From: Herbiconiux sp. A18JL235 | GTDB lineage: Bacteria > Actinomycetota > Actinomycetes > Actinomycetales > Microbacteriaceae | DNA length: 52,990 bases | Reading direction: 5' to 3' | Assembly (NCBI RefSeq): GCF_040939305.1 | Contig: NZ_CP162513.1 | Coordinates: 1-52,990 of the forward strand | Shown: positions 1-8,000 of the stretch, piece after piece | How positions within the stretch are numbered: the first letter of the stretch is position 1 | How the letters are laid out: the number at the start of each line of letters is the position of its first letter | Notes under the pieces: model-generated | Databases searched by the model: none | What the model was told of the DNA's origin: nothing | The model's input: only the letters and a program-made list of their open reading frames with translations | Made by a program: the position numbers and the translations under genes

Positions 1-104
1 TCCGCGGGGTGACGGTTCTTGCTGCGCAGCCGGCTGAGGTCGTTGTTTGCAGCCGGTCGAGGGGTCAGGCCAGCGATTCGCCGGTCTGGGGTTTGGTCGG
101 TCAT
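1..104 (-). CDS. N-terminal part of RHH partition protein (continues at 52990)
   Basis: An ATG at 104 overlaps the parA stop codon (ATGA), the usual arrangement of a parA/centromere-binding-protein pair. The first 34 codons read MTDQTPDRRIAGL and on, a polar and probably disordered N-terminus, then leave the window at base 1. If the window is closed into a circle, the split codon at bases 2, 1 and 52990 reads GAG and the frame continues without a stop into the ribbon-helix-helix protein at 52990-52681, giving 137 aa. Inference: this is the DNA-binding partner of ParA (ParG/ParB-like RHH class), which would bind the dyads upstream of parA. The alternative is a window edge that falls by chance in compatible frames, which is unlikely given strand, frame and neighbour. 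Confidence 0.85.
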   Translation of the reverse strand, partial: MTDQTPDRRIAGLTPRPAANNDLSRLRSKNRHPA

Positions 105-1027
105 GCGTTCTCCACCTCTTGCTGCTCCGCCGTCGTAATGCGAGCAACGACTTCTTGAGTGATTGCGAACAGATCATCCGCGACGGATGCCGCCGTACGA
201 GGTGACAGGGTTTCGGCGTTGGCATCGCCCCGACGCACTTCATACCATTTGGGTCCTTTACGAACGTGTTCGTCGAGCTCGTATACGAGCAGTCCTCGTT
301 CGCGGGTGGCCTGGGCGGTTGCTTCGGAGTGCCTTACCGTGGCGTCGAAGACGACGTCTCGGTCAGAGTTGAACAGTGCGGCAATTTGTTCGCGGGCTTC
401 TCGTTTGATGACGTGAGAGCTTGTACCGGTGTCCACGAGAACGACGCCGAGGAGATCAAGGCTCGGGTTTATGGCGAGCACGCCGTCGAGGCGCGCTGCT
501 ACCGCCTTGAGACCTTTACGGCTGGATGCATCGGTTTTGACGGGCACGAGCGCCCAGCGTGCTGCGGCCACTGCGGCGGTCTGAAGAGTCTCGTCGCCGG
601 GTGGGCAGTCGAGAATGATCATGTCGTAGTTCGCGGCAAGGGGTTCAAGTATGTGGGCAAGGGCGAGTTTGGCGCCGTCGGGGTCTTTGTTCGCGCGCGC
701 TGCGAGTCCCGCCGTGGCCTGGTCGAGCTGCATTCCGCCGGCAAAGACGTCCAGATTGGATCGGATTTCTGAGATCGGTGCCACTCCCCCGCCAAACATG
801 AGGGCTTGGGCTAGAGCTCTACCTTGATCATCACTCTCAGAGTCGGTGTAACCGAGATCTTCAGCGAGGTTGCCTTGGGGGTCGAGGTCGACCAGCAGGA
901 CCCGATAGCCGCTGTGCGCGAGCATGCCGCCTATGTTGGCGCAGAGAGTGGTCTTGAGGACTCCCCCTTTCCCATTGATCACTGCGATCACGCGATCAAG
1001 GGCGCCGCGGTTGAGCGTGTTAGTCAC
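101..1027 (-). CDS. parA: ParA-family partition ATPase
   Basis: 308 aa from a GTG at 1027, chosen because GGAG lies 5-6 bases upstream; the frame stays open further but that stretch is the operator region. A deviant Walker A KGGVLKTT is at residues 20-27, the A' motif DLDPQGN follows, and Walker B is ILDCPPG. These are hallmarks of ParA/Soj/MinD ATPases that segregate plasmids by ATP-dependent, nonspecific nucleoid binding. The protein starts almost at the Walker box, so it lacks the N-terminal HTH of type Ia ParA and resembles the short type Ib class, in which the small RHH partner (bases 104 to 52681 through the origin) acts as repressor and centromere binder. The two genes overlap by four bases. 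Dyad sites immediately upstream (1043-1151) are the likely autoregulatory operator. Confidence 0.92.
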   Translation of the reverse strand: MTNTLNRGALDRVIAVINGKGGVLKTTLCANIGGMLAHSGYRVLLVDLDPQGNLAEDLGYTDSESDDQGRALAQALMFGGGVAPISEIRSNLDVFAGGMQLDQATAGLAARANKDPDGAKLALAHILEPLAANYDMIILDCPPGDETLQTAAVAAARWALVPVKTDASSRKGLKAVAARLDGVLAINPSLDLLGVVLVDTGTSSHVIKREAREQIAALFNSDRDVVFDATVRHSEATAQATRERGLLVYELDEHVRKGPKWYEVRRGDANAETLSPRTAASVADDLFAITQEVVARITTAEQQEVENA

Positions 1028-1042
1028 AATGTCTCCAATAAC

Positions 1043-1151
1043 ACCATTATGGATAATGACGCTATTAACCCTATTGGACCGACATAATAATAGCAATAGC
1101 GTCATTAATCCTATTGGCACCGTTAGATGCAATGACACTAATAGCGCTATT
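1043..1151. promoter_or_regulatory. Dyad/direct-repeat cluster upstream of parA (operator, possible centromere)
   Basis: This AT-rich island in GC-rich DNA lies between the coupling-protein stop and the parA start. TAATGACGCTATT (1054-1066) is matched by its exact inverted copy AATAGCGTCATTA (1095-1107). Both are followed by TAAYCCTATTGG (direct repeats ending at about 1077 and 1117). A third copy is the 12-bp palindrome AATAGCGCTATT (1140-1151), and a small dyad CCATTATGG sits at 1043-1051. Repeated sites of this kind next to a type Ib parA are typical binding sites for an RHH centromere-binding protein and usually also serve as the promoter operator. Confidence 0.7.
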
Positions 1152-1179
1152 ATATCCGTCAAGCACTCGGGACATACGC

Positions 1180-3102
1180 CTAGATTGCACGCCCCACCGC
1201 AAGCGAGACGGGCGCTGCATCGAAGGCGGCCTGCCAGACACCCGCCTTCCAGTGATACCCAATCGCAAGAAGTCCCCATGCAGGTCCGTCCCATACGAGT
1301 GCGCGGCCTTCGGGTATGGAGGTGATGTCGCCTTCGGTGAGGACTGCGCGTCGGTCGATGGAGTAGGTGGGGTTGACCGTCTGGAGTGGGATGAGGAACT
1401 TGCCGACGTAGCTGGTGGAGATTCCGTAGCTGGTGACGTGTCGGTCGTATTCGCCGGCGGCGGAGGCCAGCGCGGACACGGTGTCTTTGTCGAAGACACC
1501 GCGGAAGATGACTTTGGTGGGGAAGAGGGTGAGGAAGGATTTTGCGGCGTCGCCCCAGCGGGCGATTGCTGGGCCGAGTGCTTGGATTCCGACGACGATG
1601 TGGAGGCCTTGGCCGCCTGCTTCGCTGATGATCGCGGGGAGGGGGATGGGGGCGGTGGTGTTGGCTTCGTCGAGGGCGAAGGTGACGTGCGGGTGGACTG
1701 GTTCGAGACCGGCTTGTTCGTGTTTGGTGCGGTCGTAGGTCTCGAAGCGGATCTGCTCGAGCAGCGCTGCGAGGAGCGGGGCGTAGAGCTCTTGCTTGTC
1801 GGGGCGGGCGGTGATGTAGAGGGTGTCGGTGGAGCGCACGAATTCTCGCGGATCAAAGTTGGGGTCAACGCCGATCGTTCTGGCGTTCACGGAGTCGTAG
1901 ACACGCAAGAGTGCGACCATCGTCGAGATGATCGACCCGCGCTCACGATCTGGAGTCGAAATCAGGCCGAGCAGCTTCTGTGAGGCAATCCTCGCGCCCT
2001 CATCGCCGCTGTTTTGGGCGCGGGTGAGGATTTCGAGGACTTCGGTTTGGGCTTGCTCATCAGACGCGGCCATTGCCCATTGGGCGACGTCGGCGATGGG
2101 TCGGCCGTCGAGGTAGGCGGCGTAGAGGAGGGTTTGGACCCAGTCGGTGGCGCGCCCGACGAAGTGAGTGTCACCGGAGCCGCGATCGCCCTTCCGGAGT
2201 GGTTCCGCCATGGTCTTCCCGACTTGGAGGGCGTCGTCCCAGGAGCGCACGGACACGAGGGGGGACCAGCGGACGTGCTCGACACCCGCCGGGGTGACCT
2301 CGTCTCCGCCTGGATCGAAGTGCCATACACGCCCTTTCTGGGCGCGGACGGCGGCGGTGGCGTTCATGACGTCCGACTTGATCGAGGAGGACACGCAGGC
2401 GCCGGGTGCGAGGAGCACGGTGGGGATGAGGACGGCGCTGGTTTTGCCGGAGCCGGGTGGGCCGAGGACGAGGACGCCGCCGCGTGGGGGAGCGGTCACG
2501 ATCGAGTCAGTTCCATCGAGAGACCAGCCAAGGACCGCCCCAGGGAGCTTGTCCGTGCGGGCGGTGATGATGTCGGTGATGGCGCCGAGCGGGTCGGGGG
2601 AGTCCCGGATGATCTCCGCCTGAGTAGGGGGTGGTGGTGGGGTTCGCTTCCGTCGGGGCCTGACACCGGTCGTGAGCCGCCCCAGCCCGTAGCCGGCCAA
2701 GTAGGCGATGAAGGGGATCGCGGCGACGAGGACGCTGAAGATGATCAGAAAGGTGCGGCCGTAGAGGATCCGGCGTCGACGCCGGCCTTGAACGAACCCG
2801 ATCAGCAGCGACAAGGCGAGAGCGATCAACCACACCACGGCGAGAACCGTTGTGAAAGTCGTCAGCTGCTGCCCAACGACCTCTCGTGCGGCCGGGCAGT
2901 CGCCGCTATGAGCGACACCGAACTCATCAGGCGGGCACGTCGCCAGGACGTCGGTGGGGGCGATGCTGGCGAACATTCCCCAGACCGCCCAGACGGGGAG
3001 AGCTGCGATCCAGCCCAGCGGGAACAACCACATCCACCCCCCGCCGAGGCGCTGCAGAACGGGTACGGGTGGGCCTCCTTGGGCTTGTGGTCCCCACGTC
3101 AT
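1180..3102 (-). CDS. VirD4/TraD-type conjugative coupling ATPase
   Basis: 640 aa starting at ATG 3102 with AGGAGGT 5-6 bases upstream. Three hydrophobic segments (about residues 23-45, 84-104, 117-138) anchor it in the membrane. The cytoplasmic ATPase has Walker A GPPGSGKT (214-221) and a Walker B-like segment TFALDEANT near residue 455. The family links the relaxase-DNA complex to a type IV secretion channel. The mob genes (5.3-6.8 kb) would supply its substrate. No VirB4 or other channel gene is visible on the plasmid, so the partner channel must come from elsewhere. Its stop lies only about 30 bases from the parA operator cluster. Confidence 0.9.
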   Translation of the reverse strand: MTWGPQAQGGPPVPVLQRLGGGWMWLFPLGWIAALPVWAVWGMFASIAPTDVLATCPPDEFGVAHSGDCPAAREVVGQQLTTFTTVLAVVWLIALALSLLIGFVQGRRRRRILYGRTFLIIFSVLVAAIPFIAYLAGYGLGRLTTGVRPRRKRTPPPPPTQAEIIRDSPDPLGAITDIITARTDKLPGAVLGWSLDGTDSIVTAPPRGGVLVLGPPGSGKTSAVLIPTVLLAPGACVSSSIKSDVMNATAAVRAQKGRVWHFDPGGDEVTPAGVEHVRWSPLVSVRSWDDALQVGKTMAEPLRKGDRGSGDTHFVGRATDWVQTLLYAAYLDGRPIADVAQWAMAASDEQAQTEVLEILTRAQNSGDEGARIASQKLLGLISTPDRERGSIISTMVALLRVYDSVNARTIGVDPNFDPREFVRSTDTLYITARPDKQELYAPLLAALLEQIRFETYDRTKHEQAGLEPVHPHVTFALDEANTTAPIPLPAIISEAGGQGLHIVVGIQALGPAIARWGDAAKSFLTLFPTKVIFRGVFDKDTVSALASAAGEYDRHVTSYGISTSYVGKFLIPLQTVNPTYSIDRRAVLTEGDITSIPEGRALVWDGPAWGLLAIGYHWKAGVWQAAFDAAPVSLAVGRAI

Positions 3103-3183
3103 CAGCCACCTCCTTCGCCTACACCTGTCTACTTCGAGCGTATCGATGTCCCCCGACAGGGGGCCAAACCGGGCGCTGCGGTG

Positions 3184-4359
3184 TTACAACGGTGACTGGT
3201 TGCTGTTCTCGTTCAGTGTTTGGCGGAGGTAGTGGGTTCGGATGAGCCATCTGTTGCCGATTTTGAACGCGGGCAGAGTGCCGTCTGCGATCCACCGGTA
3301 GATGGTGAGCTTGGACCTCTCGAAGAGCTCCATGAGGTCCTTGTAGGTCATGGTTTCGTCGTAGGCCGCGAGCACATCGACCGGCGGCATCTGTGCGCTG
3401 TCGGTGGTGGTGCAGGCGGTGATCCAGGCTCGGAATTCGGCCGTGAAGACGATCCAGTACTTCCCGAACCGGTAGGCAGGGATGGTGCCGTCTGCGAACC
3501 GATTCAGGACGTCCATTTGGCGAATCCCGAGCGTGGCCGCGATCTGAAGGGTCGACATCACCGTCGAGAACTGGTCCCAGTCCGTGTTCCTTTCAACCCC
3601 CGCCAGCCCGGCGACAGACGGCCACCGGAGCACGCCCGCGGGTTCGTGAGGGGAAGCTTGCCGGTATTCCATGGGAAGCGCATCCAGCACCGAACCGTGA
3701 GCGCTGGCGGGTGTGGCGCCAGCGAAGGCGGCACCAAGTTCGATCTTCGTGGAGACCGGGATACCGGCGGTGCGGTATTTCTTCCGAATCTGCTTCAGAT
3801 GCGACGCCACCGCGTGGGGGGTGACTCCAACCTGCTCGGCGACGTCCACCACGGAAAGGCCATCCACATACAAACCCAGCACGCGCTGCTGCTTCACCGT
3901 CAGTTTCACCGCCGGGCCTACACGGTGCAAGTCGCGGGCCCCCGCCGACACAAACGATCGACCCTCGGTGAGGGCGGTGACCGCCTCGACCAAAGTCTCC
4001 GGCGGATCGGCGATCGTCACATACGCCACCGGATCAGCGCTGTCTTCCTCAACCGGAGGCGGTTCGCCGGTAACCACAACACGTCTCGTTCCCTCGTGGC
4101 CTGACAACACAGCAGGGGAGAGCGAGGCCAATGAAGGAGGTTGATCCGTGATGATCACGTCGGGCGCACTTGTGGTGTCTCCGAAGAGGACCGTGTCGGG
4201 TGTGGCCGCGGCGACCACGCGGATCAGGTCCGGTGCTTTCCGGCGGAACCAGACGGTGAGGGTGTCGATCACCATCCGGTGCTCAAGGAGGAGAGCCACC
4301 CGAACCCGTTCCGCACACATGCTCCCATCATCTCGGACCCGTACCTGCTCCGTTGCCAC
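3184..4359 (-). CDS. Receiver-like/LuxR HTH/double excisionase-HTH fusion regulator
   Basis: 391 aa. Residues 18-140 look like a response-regulator receiver (VRVALLLEHRMVIDTL... DVIITDQPP) but the acidic pocket is not clearly intact. Residues about 150-212 are a NarL/LuxR helix-turn-helix (LTVKQQRVLGLYVDGLS). Two excisionase/MerR-like winged helices follow, at about 265-315 (TLQIAATLGIRQMDVLNRFADGTIP) and 330-385 (YKDLMELFERSKLTIYRWIADGTLP). No sensor kinase is adjacent. The order suggests a DNA-binding protein with up to three HTH units, perhaps controlling transfer or replication genes. Start uncertain: GTG 4359 has no good Shine-Dalgarno, and ATG at 4320 is an alternative. It is divergent from the gene at 4383. 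Confidence 0.75.
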   Translation of the reverse strand: MATEQVRVRDDGSMCAERVRVALLLEHRMVIDTLTVWFRRKAPDLIRVVAAATPDTVLFGDTTSAPDVIITDQPPSLASLSPAVLSGHEGTRRVVVTGEPPPVEEDSADPVAYVTIADPPETLVEAVTALTEGRSFVSAGARDLHRVGPAVKLTVKQQRVLGLYVDGLSVVDVAEQVGVTPHAVASHLKQIRKKYRTAGIPVSTKIELGAAFAGATPASAHGSVLDALPMEYRQASPHEPAGVLRWPSVAGLAGVERNTDWDQFSTVMSTLQIAATLGIRQMDVLNRFADGTIPAYRFGKYWIVFTAEFRAWITACTTTDSAQMPPVDVLAAYDETMTYKDLMELFERSKLTIYRWIADGTLPAFKIGNRWLIRTHYLRQTLNENSNQSPL

Positions 4360-4382
4360 GGGCGGCCGGTCATACTGTGGGG

Positions 4383-4748
4383 ATGCGCATGCTGGGCGGT
4401 GACCTCATACCCCACCCGGATTCGGGTCCGGGAGAACCCGCTCCCGGGCGCGCCCTCATCTGGCAGCTCGACACGGCCGAGGGGTCTGGGGGTTCGGGGC
4501 TCGGTGTGCGGTTCAGCAACGACCACGATGTGGTCGTCACCCATCACCTGGACCTCATCGCCTCCGACACCATCCCTCCCGCCGAGCAGTGGCGGAGCAT
4601 CATCGTGGTCCTGGCCTCCCATCCCGGCGATATCCGCACCGCCAGCGATGTCGGCCGCGTCACCGGATGGATTCCTATCGCCACCTCACCCCCGGCCGAA
4701 CACACCACCACCGGGTACGCCATCGGCGTCGGCATCTCAACGACGTAA
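4383..4748 (+). CDS. Hypothetical protein
   Basis: 121 aa from ATG 4383 (MRMLGGDLIPHPDSG). No family recognised. The protein is soluble, has no signal peptide and no TM segment. Codon third positions are strongly GC-biased like the neighbours, which supports coding. It faces the fusion regulator across a short shared promoter region of about 25-60 bases; a CATACT -10-like hexamer sits just upstream, so the mRNA may be almost leaderless. Probably a plasmid accessory protein; function unknown. Confidence 0.6.
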   Translation: MRMLGGDLIPHPDSGPGEPAPGRALIWQLDTAEGSGGSGLGVRFSNDHDVVVTHHLDLIASDTIPPAEQWRSIIVVLASHPGDIRTASDVGRVTGWIPIATSPPAEHTTTGYAIGVGISTT

Positions 4749-4827
4749 CCTCAGTCCACTGCGACCGTGAGACCCGGTTATTGTGGTGTTCTCGACACAT
4801 GACGGGTAAGCCAGGTGCCGAGACGCC

Positions 4828-4860
4828 GGGTCTGTCCGTCTTCGGGTGACGGACAGACCC
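4828..4860. terminator. 13-bp perfect hairpin, terminator or recombination/nick stem
   Basis: GGGTCTGTCCGTC (4828-4840) and its exact complement GACGGACAGACCC (4848-4860) enclose a 7-base loop, TTCGGGT. It lies in the 224-bp gap after the gene ending at 4748. There is no T-tract, so factor-independent termination is only one option. Nothing else recognisable is present between 4749 and 4972. Confidence 0.5.
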
Positions 4861-4972
4861 ACCCCTTCCTGCACGTGTAAACAGGCCGTGAATTTCCGGC
4901 CATCCCGTCCCGCTTCACCACAGGATGAGTGACTCTGAGCACAGAAGTCCACAACACAGGGAGGGATACGCC

Positions 4973-5230
4973 ATGCACGAATCAGTTGACACACTCATCG
5001 ATTTTCTGACCGCCACCCATCCCGGCGTCAGCTACCGGATCATCCTCCACGACCCCACCAGCACATTCGCCCAAGACCACGACTGGACCGTCCTCCGCGG
5101 CTACCCTCTCATCGTCGAAGACCGCCCCGACTACTGGCTCATCACCGCACACCCAACCACCACACAAGACCCCGAGTACCAACTCGACACCGCCACCGGG
5201 CACATCACACCCGTCAGCCAAGCCGCCTAA
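4973..5230 (+). CDS. Hypothetical acidic protein
   Basis: 85 aa from ATG 4973, chosen for the GGGAGGG eight bases upstream. The sequence (MHESVDTLIDFLTATHPGVSYRIILHD at its start, not all shown as motif) is acidic and soluble with no TM or signal peptide. Reading frame use is convincing: nearly all third positions are G or C. No family recognised. It converges on the relaxase gene, with two small dyads (5250-5301) between them. Confidence 0.6.
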   Translation: MHESVDTLIDFLTATHPGVSYRIILHDPTSTFAQDHDWTVLRGYPLIVEDRPDYWLITAHPTTTQDPEYQLDTATGHITPVSQAA

Positions 5231-5249
5231 CCCCGGCCCTGAGCGAAGC

Positions 5250-5301
5250 TTTATCCAGATCGGATAAACCGTCCTAAAGCCGGTAAACCTTTCGCTACCG
5301 G
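5250..5301. terminator. Two adjacent inverted repeats between convergent genes
   Basis: TTTATCC-AGATC-GGATAAA (5250-5268) is followed by CCGGTA...TACCGG (5280-5301), the latter covering the mobA stop region. They lie between the converging gene at 4973-5230 and the relaxase, a position expected for a bidirectional terminator, although neither has a clear U-tract. Confidence 0.4.
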
Positions 5302-6050
5302 TCTCTGTCGCGGTCATTGTCGCGGCTTGCTTGTTCCCTGGCGCGCCGAATCCGATCCGCGGCCTCCGATTGTTCCCGGACGGCCGGTTCCTGATCGGGC
5401 CGGGTGCGCACCGCGTCCTGCGCGGGCGCCTGACCTCTCGTGGCAACCTGGTAGGCCTCCCGGGCTTGCTCGGCCGCCTGGGTGCGTTCTTTCTGGATCT
5501 GCTCGGCCTGTTTCTGCTGTGACTCCACGACGTGGGACTGGGGTGTGCGGGCCTGCTCGACGTTCCGGGTGCGCGGGGCCTGCTGGAGCCCGTATTGGTT
5601 CTCGATCTCGGTCGCCGCGGTTTGGGCTTTCCGGTAGTCCTGCCGGGCGTGCCATACCTCGCCCTGTTCCGACACCCGGGAGACGACGACGTGGACGTGG
5701 TCGTCGCCGTGGCGGACCATCACCCAGGGGTGGTTCTCGTAGCCGAGTTTCTCGGCCATGTGCTGTCCCGCGTCTCGCCACTCCGCATCGCTGAGTCGCC
5801 GGTCGCTTGGCGCTGCGCGGAGGGAGGCGTGCCAGATCGGGTTTTTGATCTCCTCCCGGGTCCGGGTCGCAGCCCGCAGGTCTTGCGCCCAGGCGTTCCC
5901 GTTGCGATCGCCCTCCCGACCGAGGTTCCCCCCGATCACGGCACCACCGGGGCGGCGTTCGTACCGGTGTTCGTTCGCTTTTCCCGGCCCGTGCAGGTAC
6001 GCGGCGATGTCGCCGGGGCGGGACCCTTTGGTGATCTTCGCGATCACCAT
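5295..6050 (-). CDS. mobA: Relaxase/mobilization nuclease (VirD2/MobA-like)
   Basis: 251 aa. The metal-binding triad of the MOBP-type relaxase family is at residues 114-123 (HGDDHVHVVV), preceded by the conserved stretch around His74 (PIWHASLRAAP). Tyr18 or Tyr30 in the N-terminal region (AAYLHGPGKANEHRYERR) is the candidate nicking tyrosine. The C-terminal 80 residues are Gln/Arg/Glu-rich and probably helical/disordered, lacking any primase or helicase domain, so this is a compact relaxase. The ATG at 6050 shares its A with the TGA of the 92-aa gene (TGATG), so translation is coupled. Expected role: nick at oriT and carry the strand to the coupling protein at 1180-3102. Confidence 0.9.
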   Translation of the reverse strand: MVIAKITKGSRPGDIAAYLHGPGKANEHRYERRPGGAVIGGNLGREGDRNGNAWAQDLRAATRTREEIKNPIWHASLRAAPSDRRLSDAEWRDAGQHMAEKLGYENHPWVMVRHGDDHVHVVVSRVSEQGEVWHARQDYRKAQTAATEIENQYGLQQAPRTRNVEQARTPQSHVVESQQKQAEQIQKERTQAAEQAREAYQVATRGQAPAQDAVRTRPDQEPAVREQSEAADRIRRAREQASRDNDRDRDR

Positions 6051-6328
6051 CAGCGAGTGTGCTCCCTGATGTGGGGGTAGCCGTGGGGGAGGGGTGGGTA
6101 TTCCTCGGGTGCGGGACGCAGCTCCGGGAGGGGAAACATGGCGAGTTCACCGGTGACCCATTCGACGTGACGCTGCACCGCCGCCCTGGACGGCCACGCA
6201 GCATCCCGATCGGCCCGCAGATAGAACTTCACCGTCTTCACCCGATCAACTACATCCAACGGCTCGAGAAGATCAGCGCACCACACCATCAGATACTCTC
6301 CGAGACTGCCCGGCCACCGCGCGCTCAC
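6050..6328 (-). CDS. Small protein between mobC and mobA, unknown
   Basis: 92 aa, no family recognised. It is locked between the two mobilization genes: its ATG overlaps the mobC stop (ATGA at 6325-6328) and its stop overlaps the mobA start (TGATG). It is soluble, Trp- and Pro-rich, with a central positively charged stretch (VKTVKFYLRADRDAAWPSR). Strict translational coupling suggests a relaxosome accessory factor made in stoichiometric amount with MobC and MobA. That role is inference from position only. Confidence 0.65.
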   Translation of the reverse strand: MSARWPGSLGEYLMVWCADLLEPLDVVDRVKTVKFYLRADRDAAWPSRAAVQRHVEWVTGELAMFPLPELRPAPEEYPPLPHGYPHIREHTR

Positions 6329-6828
6329 CCAAGCTCCTGCAGCACGTCTCGAAGCGAAGCCATGGTTTTCCGGGTGTCCTCGATCACCTGAGCGACCACT
6401 CGCAGCTCCGGCGCAGCACCACCCCCAAGCTCCGCAACGTTCAACGCTTTCGCGATCTGGTTCAGGTTCGACCCCACATGAGACAGCTCCGCCCGCATCG
6501 CCCGCACCTCCTCCGACGCCGCCGGCGCCGGACGATCCGGACGCCCCGCCAACCGGTCATCGACGGACTCGCGAACCCACCGGCCAAGCTGCTGCCGACC
6601 ATCCTCTTCCGCAGCGTGAACCCACCTCGCGTGCTCGTCAGGAGTGAGGCGCACAGCAACGGTTTTCACGCGCTCACCGCGTGGCCCAGACCACGACGAC
6701 CCCGAAGGGTCGACGTCGGCTGCCGCTGATGGTGGGGTCGGCTCGTCCGCCGGCACCACCACTGGGCGCTCTTCGGGGGCGGCAGGTTCGCCGCGACCGA
6801 AGAGACGCCAGCGGGACGAATCAGACAC
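6325..6828 (-). CDS. mobC: Relaxosome accessory protein MobC
   Basis: 167 aa from GTG 6828, with GGAGG nine bases upstream. The C-terminal half carries the MobC family signature LSHVGSNLNQIAKALN, preceded by an RHH-like segment (VKTVAVRLTPDEHARWVHAA) expected to bind oriT. The N-terminal 55 residues are acidic/Pro-rich and probably disordered. MobC proteins help melt oriT and recruit the relaxase. It is the first gene of a three-gene coupled operon with the 92-aa protein and mobA. The dyad-rich region just upstream (6860-7165) is the natural place for oriT and the operon promoter. Confidence 0.88.
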   Translation of the reverse strand: MSDSSRWRLFGRGEPAAPEERPVVVPADEPTPPSAAADVDPSGSSWSGPRGERVKTVAVRLTPDEHARWVHAAEEDGRQQLGRWVRESVDDRLAGRPDRPAPAASEEVRAMRAELSHVGSNLNQIAKALNVAELGGGAAPELRVVAQVIEDTRKTMASLRDVLQELG

Positions 6829-6904
6829 TGATGAGGACCTCCGACGCAGGATGCGGAGGGACCCACCAGGGGTGGGTCGGGCCCCGCAGGGCAAGGGATT
6901 GGTG

Positions 6905-7160
6905 TGGCGCGTAGCGTTACGCCAATCATACCTTGCATCGCCCCGAGCGAGTCCACTGAAAGTGGATTCAGCCTCGGTCGGGGCAGGGCGGCCGCGCACG
7001 CGGTGGAGCACCGTTCAGGTGCGGAGCCGGCGCGGCCGATCCCACCCCGACGGGGTGGGATGCGGTGGCCCGGCCCAGGGCCACCATGCGCGACGCAACG
7101 AACCTCGACACCGCAACCACTCGCGGTCCTGGGGGAGTGGAGGTCGCGCACCGCGCGACC
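6905..7160. other. Candidate oriT region with nested inverted repeats
   Basis: Upstream of mobC, 380 bp without a gene hold several dyads: GCCCCGA (6940-6946) with TCGGGGC (6978-6984) enclosing TCCACT-GAA-AGTGGA (6952-6966); ATCCCACCCC-GAC-GGGGTGGGAT (7039-7061, perfect); and GGTCGCGC-ACC-GCGCGACC (7142-7160). Nested hairpins beside mobC are typical of MOBP oriT sites. The nick position cannot be assigned from this sequence alone. Confidence 0.55.
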
Positions 7161-7210
7161 GAAGCTTCTGCCTAGAGAGCTGTGGTGGTTGAGCTGGTTA
7201 GGGTGGGTTC

Positions 7211-7858
7211 GTGGATGGGGTGAGCGTGACCGCTGAGGACTTTCGGGCAGATGCGGTGAAGTGTGCGGGGATCGTCGGGTTGTTCTCGGAGATGCTTTTG
7301 GATGAGGACGTCGACGCGTTCACGCGCCGACGTCTCCAGCCGCACGTGCAGCTGCTCGTGGGGTTGTTCTGGACGGCCGGTGAGATCCTCGTCGATGAAC
7401 TTTTCGAGGATCTCACCGCCATAAACACGGGCGAATTCGATCCCGGCGAGACCATGGCCCTGCATGGTTTGCCGGAACAATTTCAGGACCGCTACGATGG
7501 CCGCTTCGTGCACCAGTTCCTTGTCGCGACCGTGGTCGTGACGACCCGTGTCGCGACGTCGTGGGAGTATCCCGCGACGATCGCAGAAGCCCTCGCCGTC
7601 AAGTTGCTCCTTGACAAAGTCGAGGTGTTGATCGACACCTACGAGCTCGAGGTCGACGAGGGATGGCGAGACGACGTCGAAGGCATCCTGTTCGAAGACG
7701 ACGACCACGAGCTTCTCTACTGGGACCCCGTCGAGGTCGCCGAACATGCCCGTCTGCTGGAGGGGTCCGTGAACCTCGACTACGGCAGCTGGTTCGTCCC
7801 GTTCCGCACACCACCCCGCACGGCACCGTTCGCCGTCACAGATCCACCCGGGCAGTGA
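7211..7858 (+). CDS. Hypothetical acidic protein, 215 aa
   Basis: Reads from GTG 7211 (a GTG at 7226 is also possible) to TGA 7858. It is acidic, soluble and helix-rich with no TM segments. Conserved-looking features are a run of aromatic and acidic residues (FEDDDHELLYWDPVEVAEHA, about 160-180). I recognise no family. It is transcribed away from the mob operon, sharing the dyad-rich region 6905-7160 as upstream DNA, and is followed by another unknown gene at 8001. Confidence 0.6.
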   Translation: MDGVSVTAEDFRADAVKCAGIVGLFSEMLLDEDVDAFTRRRLQPHVQLLVGLFWTAGEILVDELFEDLTAINTGEFDPGETMALHGLPEQFQDRYDGRFVHQFLVATVVVTTRVATSWEYPATIAEALAVKLLLDKVEVLIDTYELEVDEGWRDDVEGILFEDDDHELLYWDPVEVAEHARLLEGSVNLDYGSWFVPFRTPPRTAPFAVTDPPGQ

Positions 7859-8000
7859 CGGTGACGATCAGCTCAGGCCGCCGTGGATTATCACGGGGGA
7901 GCACGAGGGGTCTCCCTCGTCGCCGGCCTCCGGGAGAGGCCGGCGCGCCCAGCCACCTGCCCGACAGCTCGGTGCGTGGATCGGTCCTAGTCTGAGTCGG

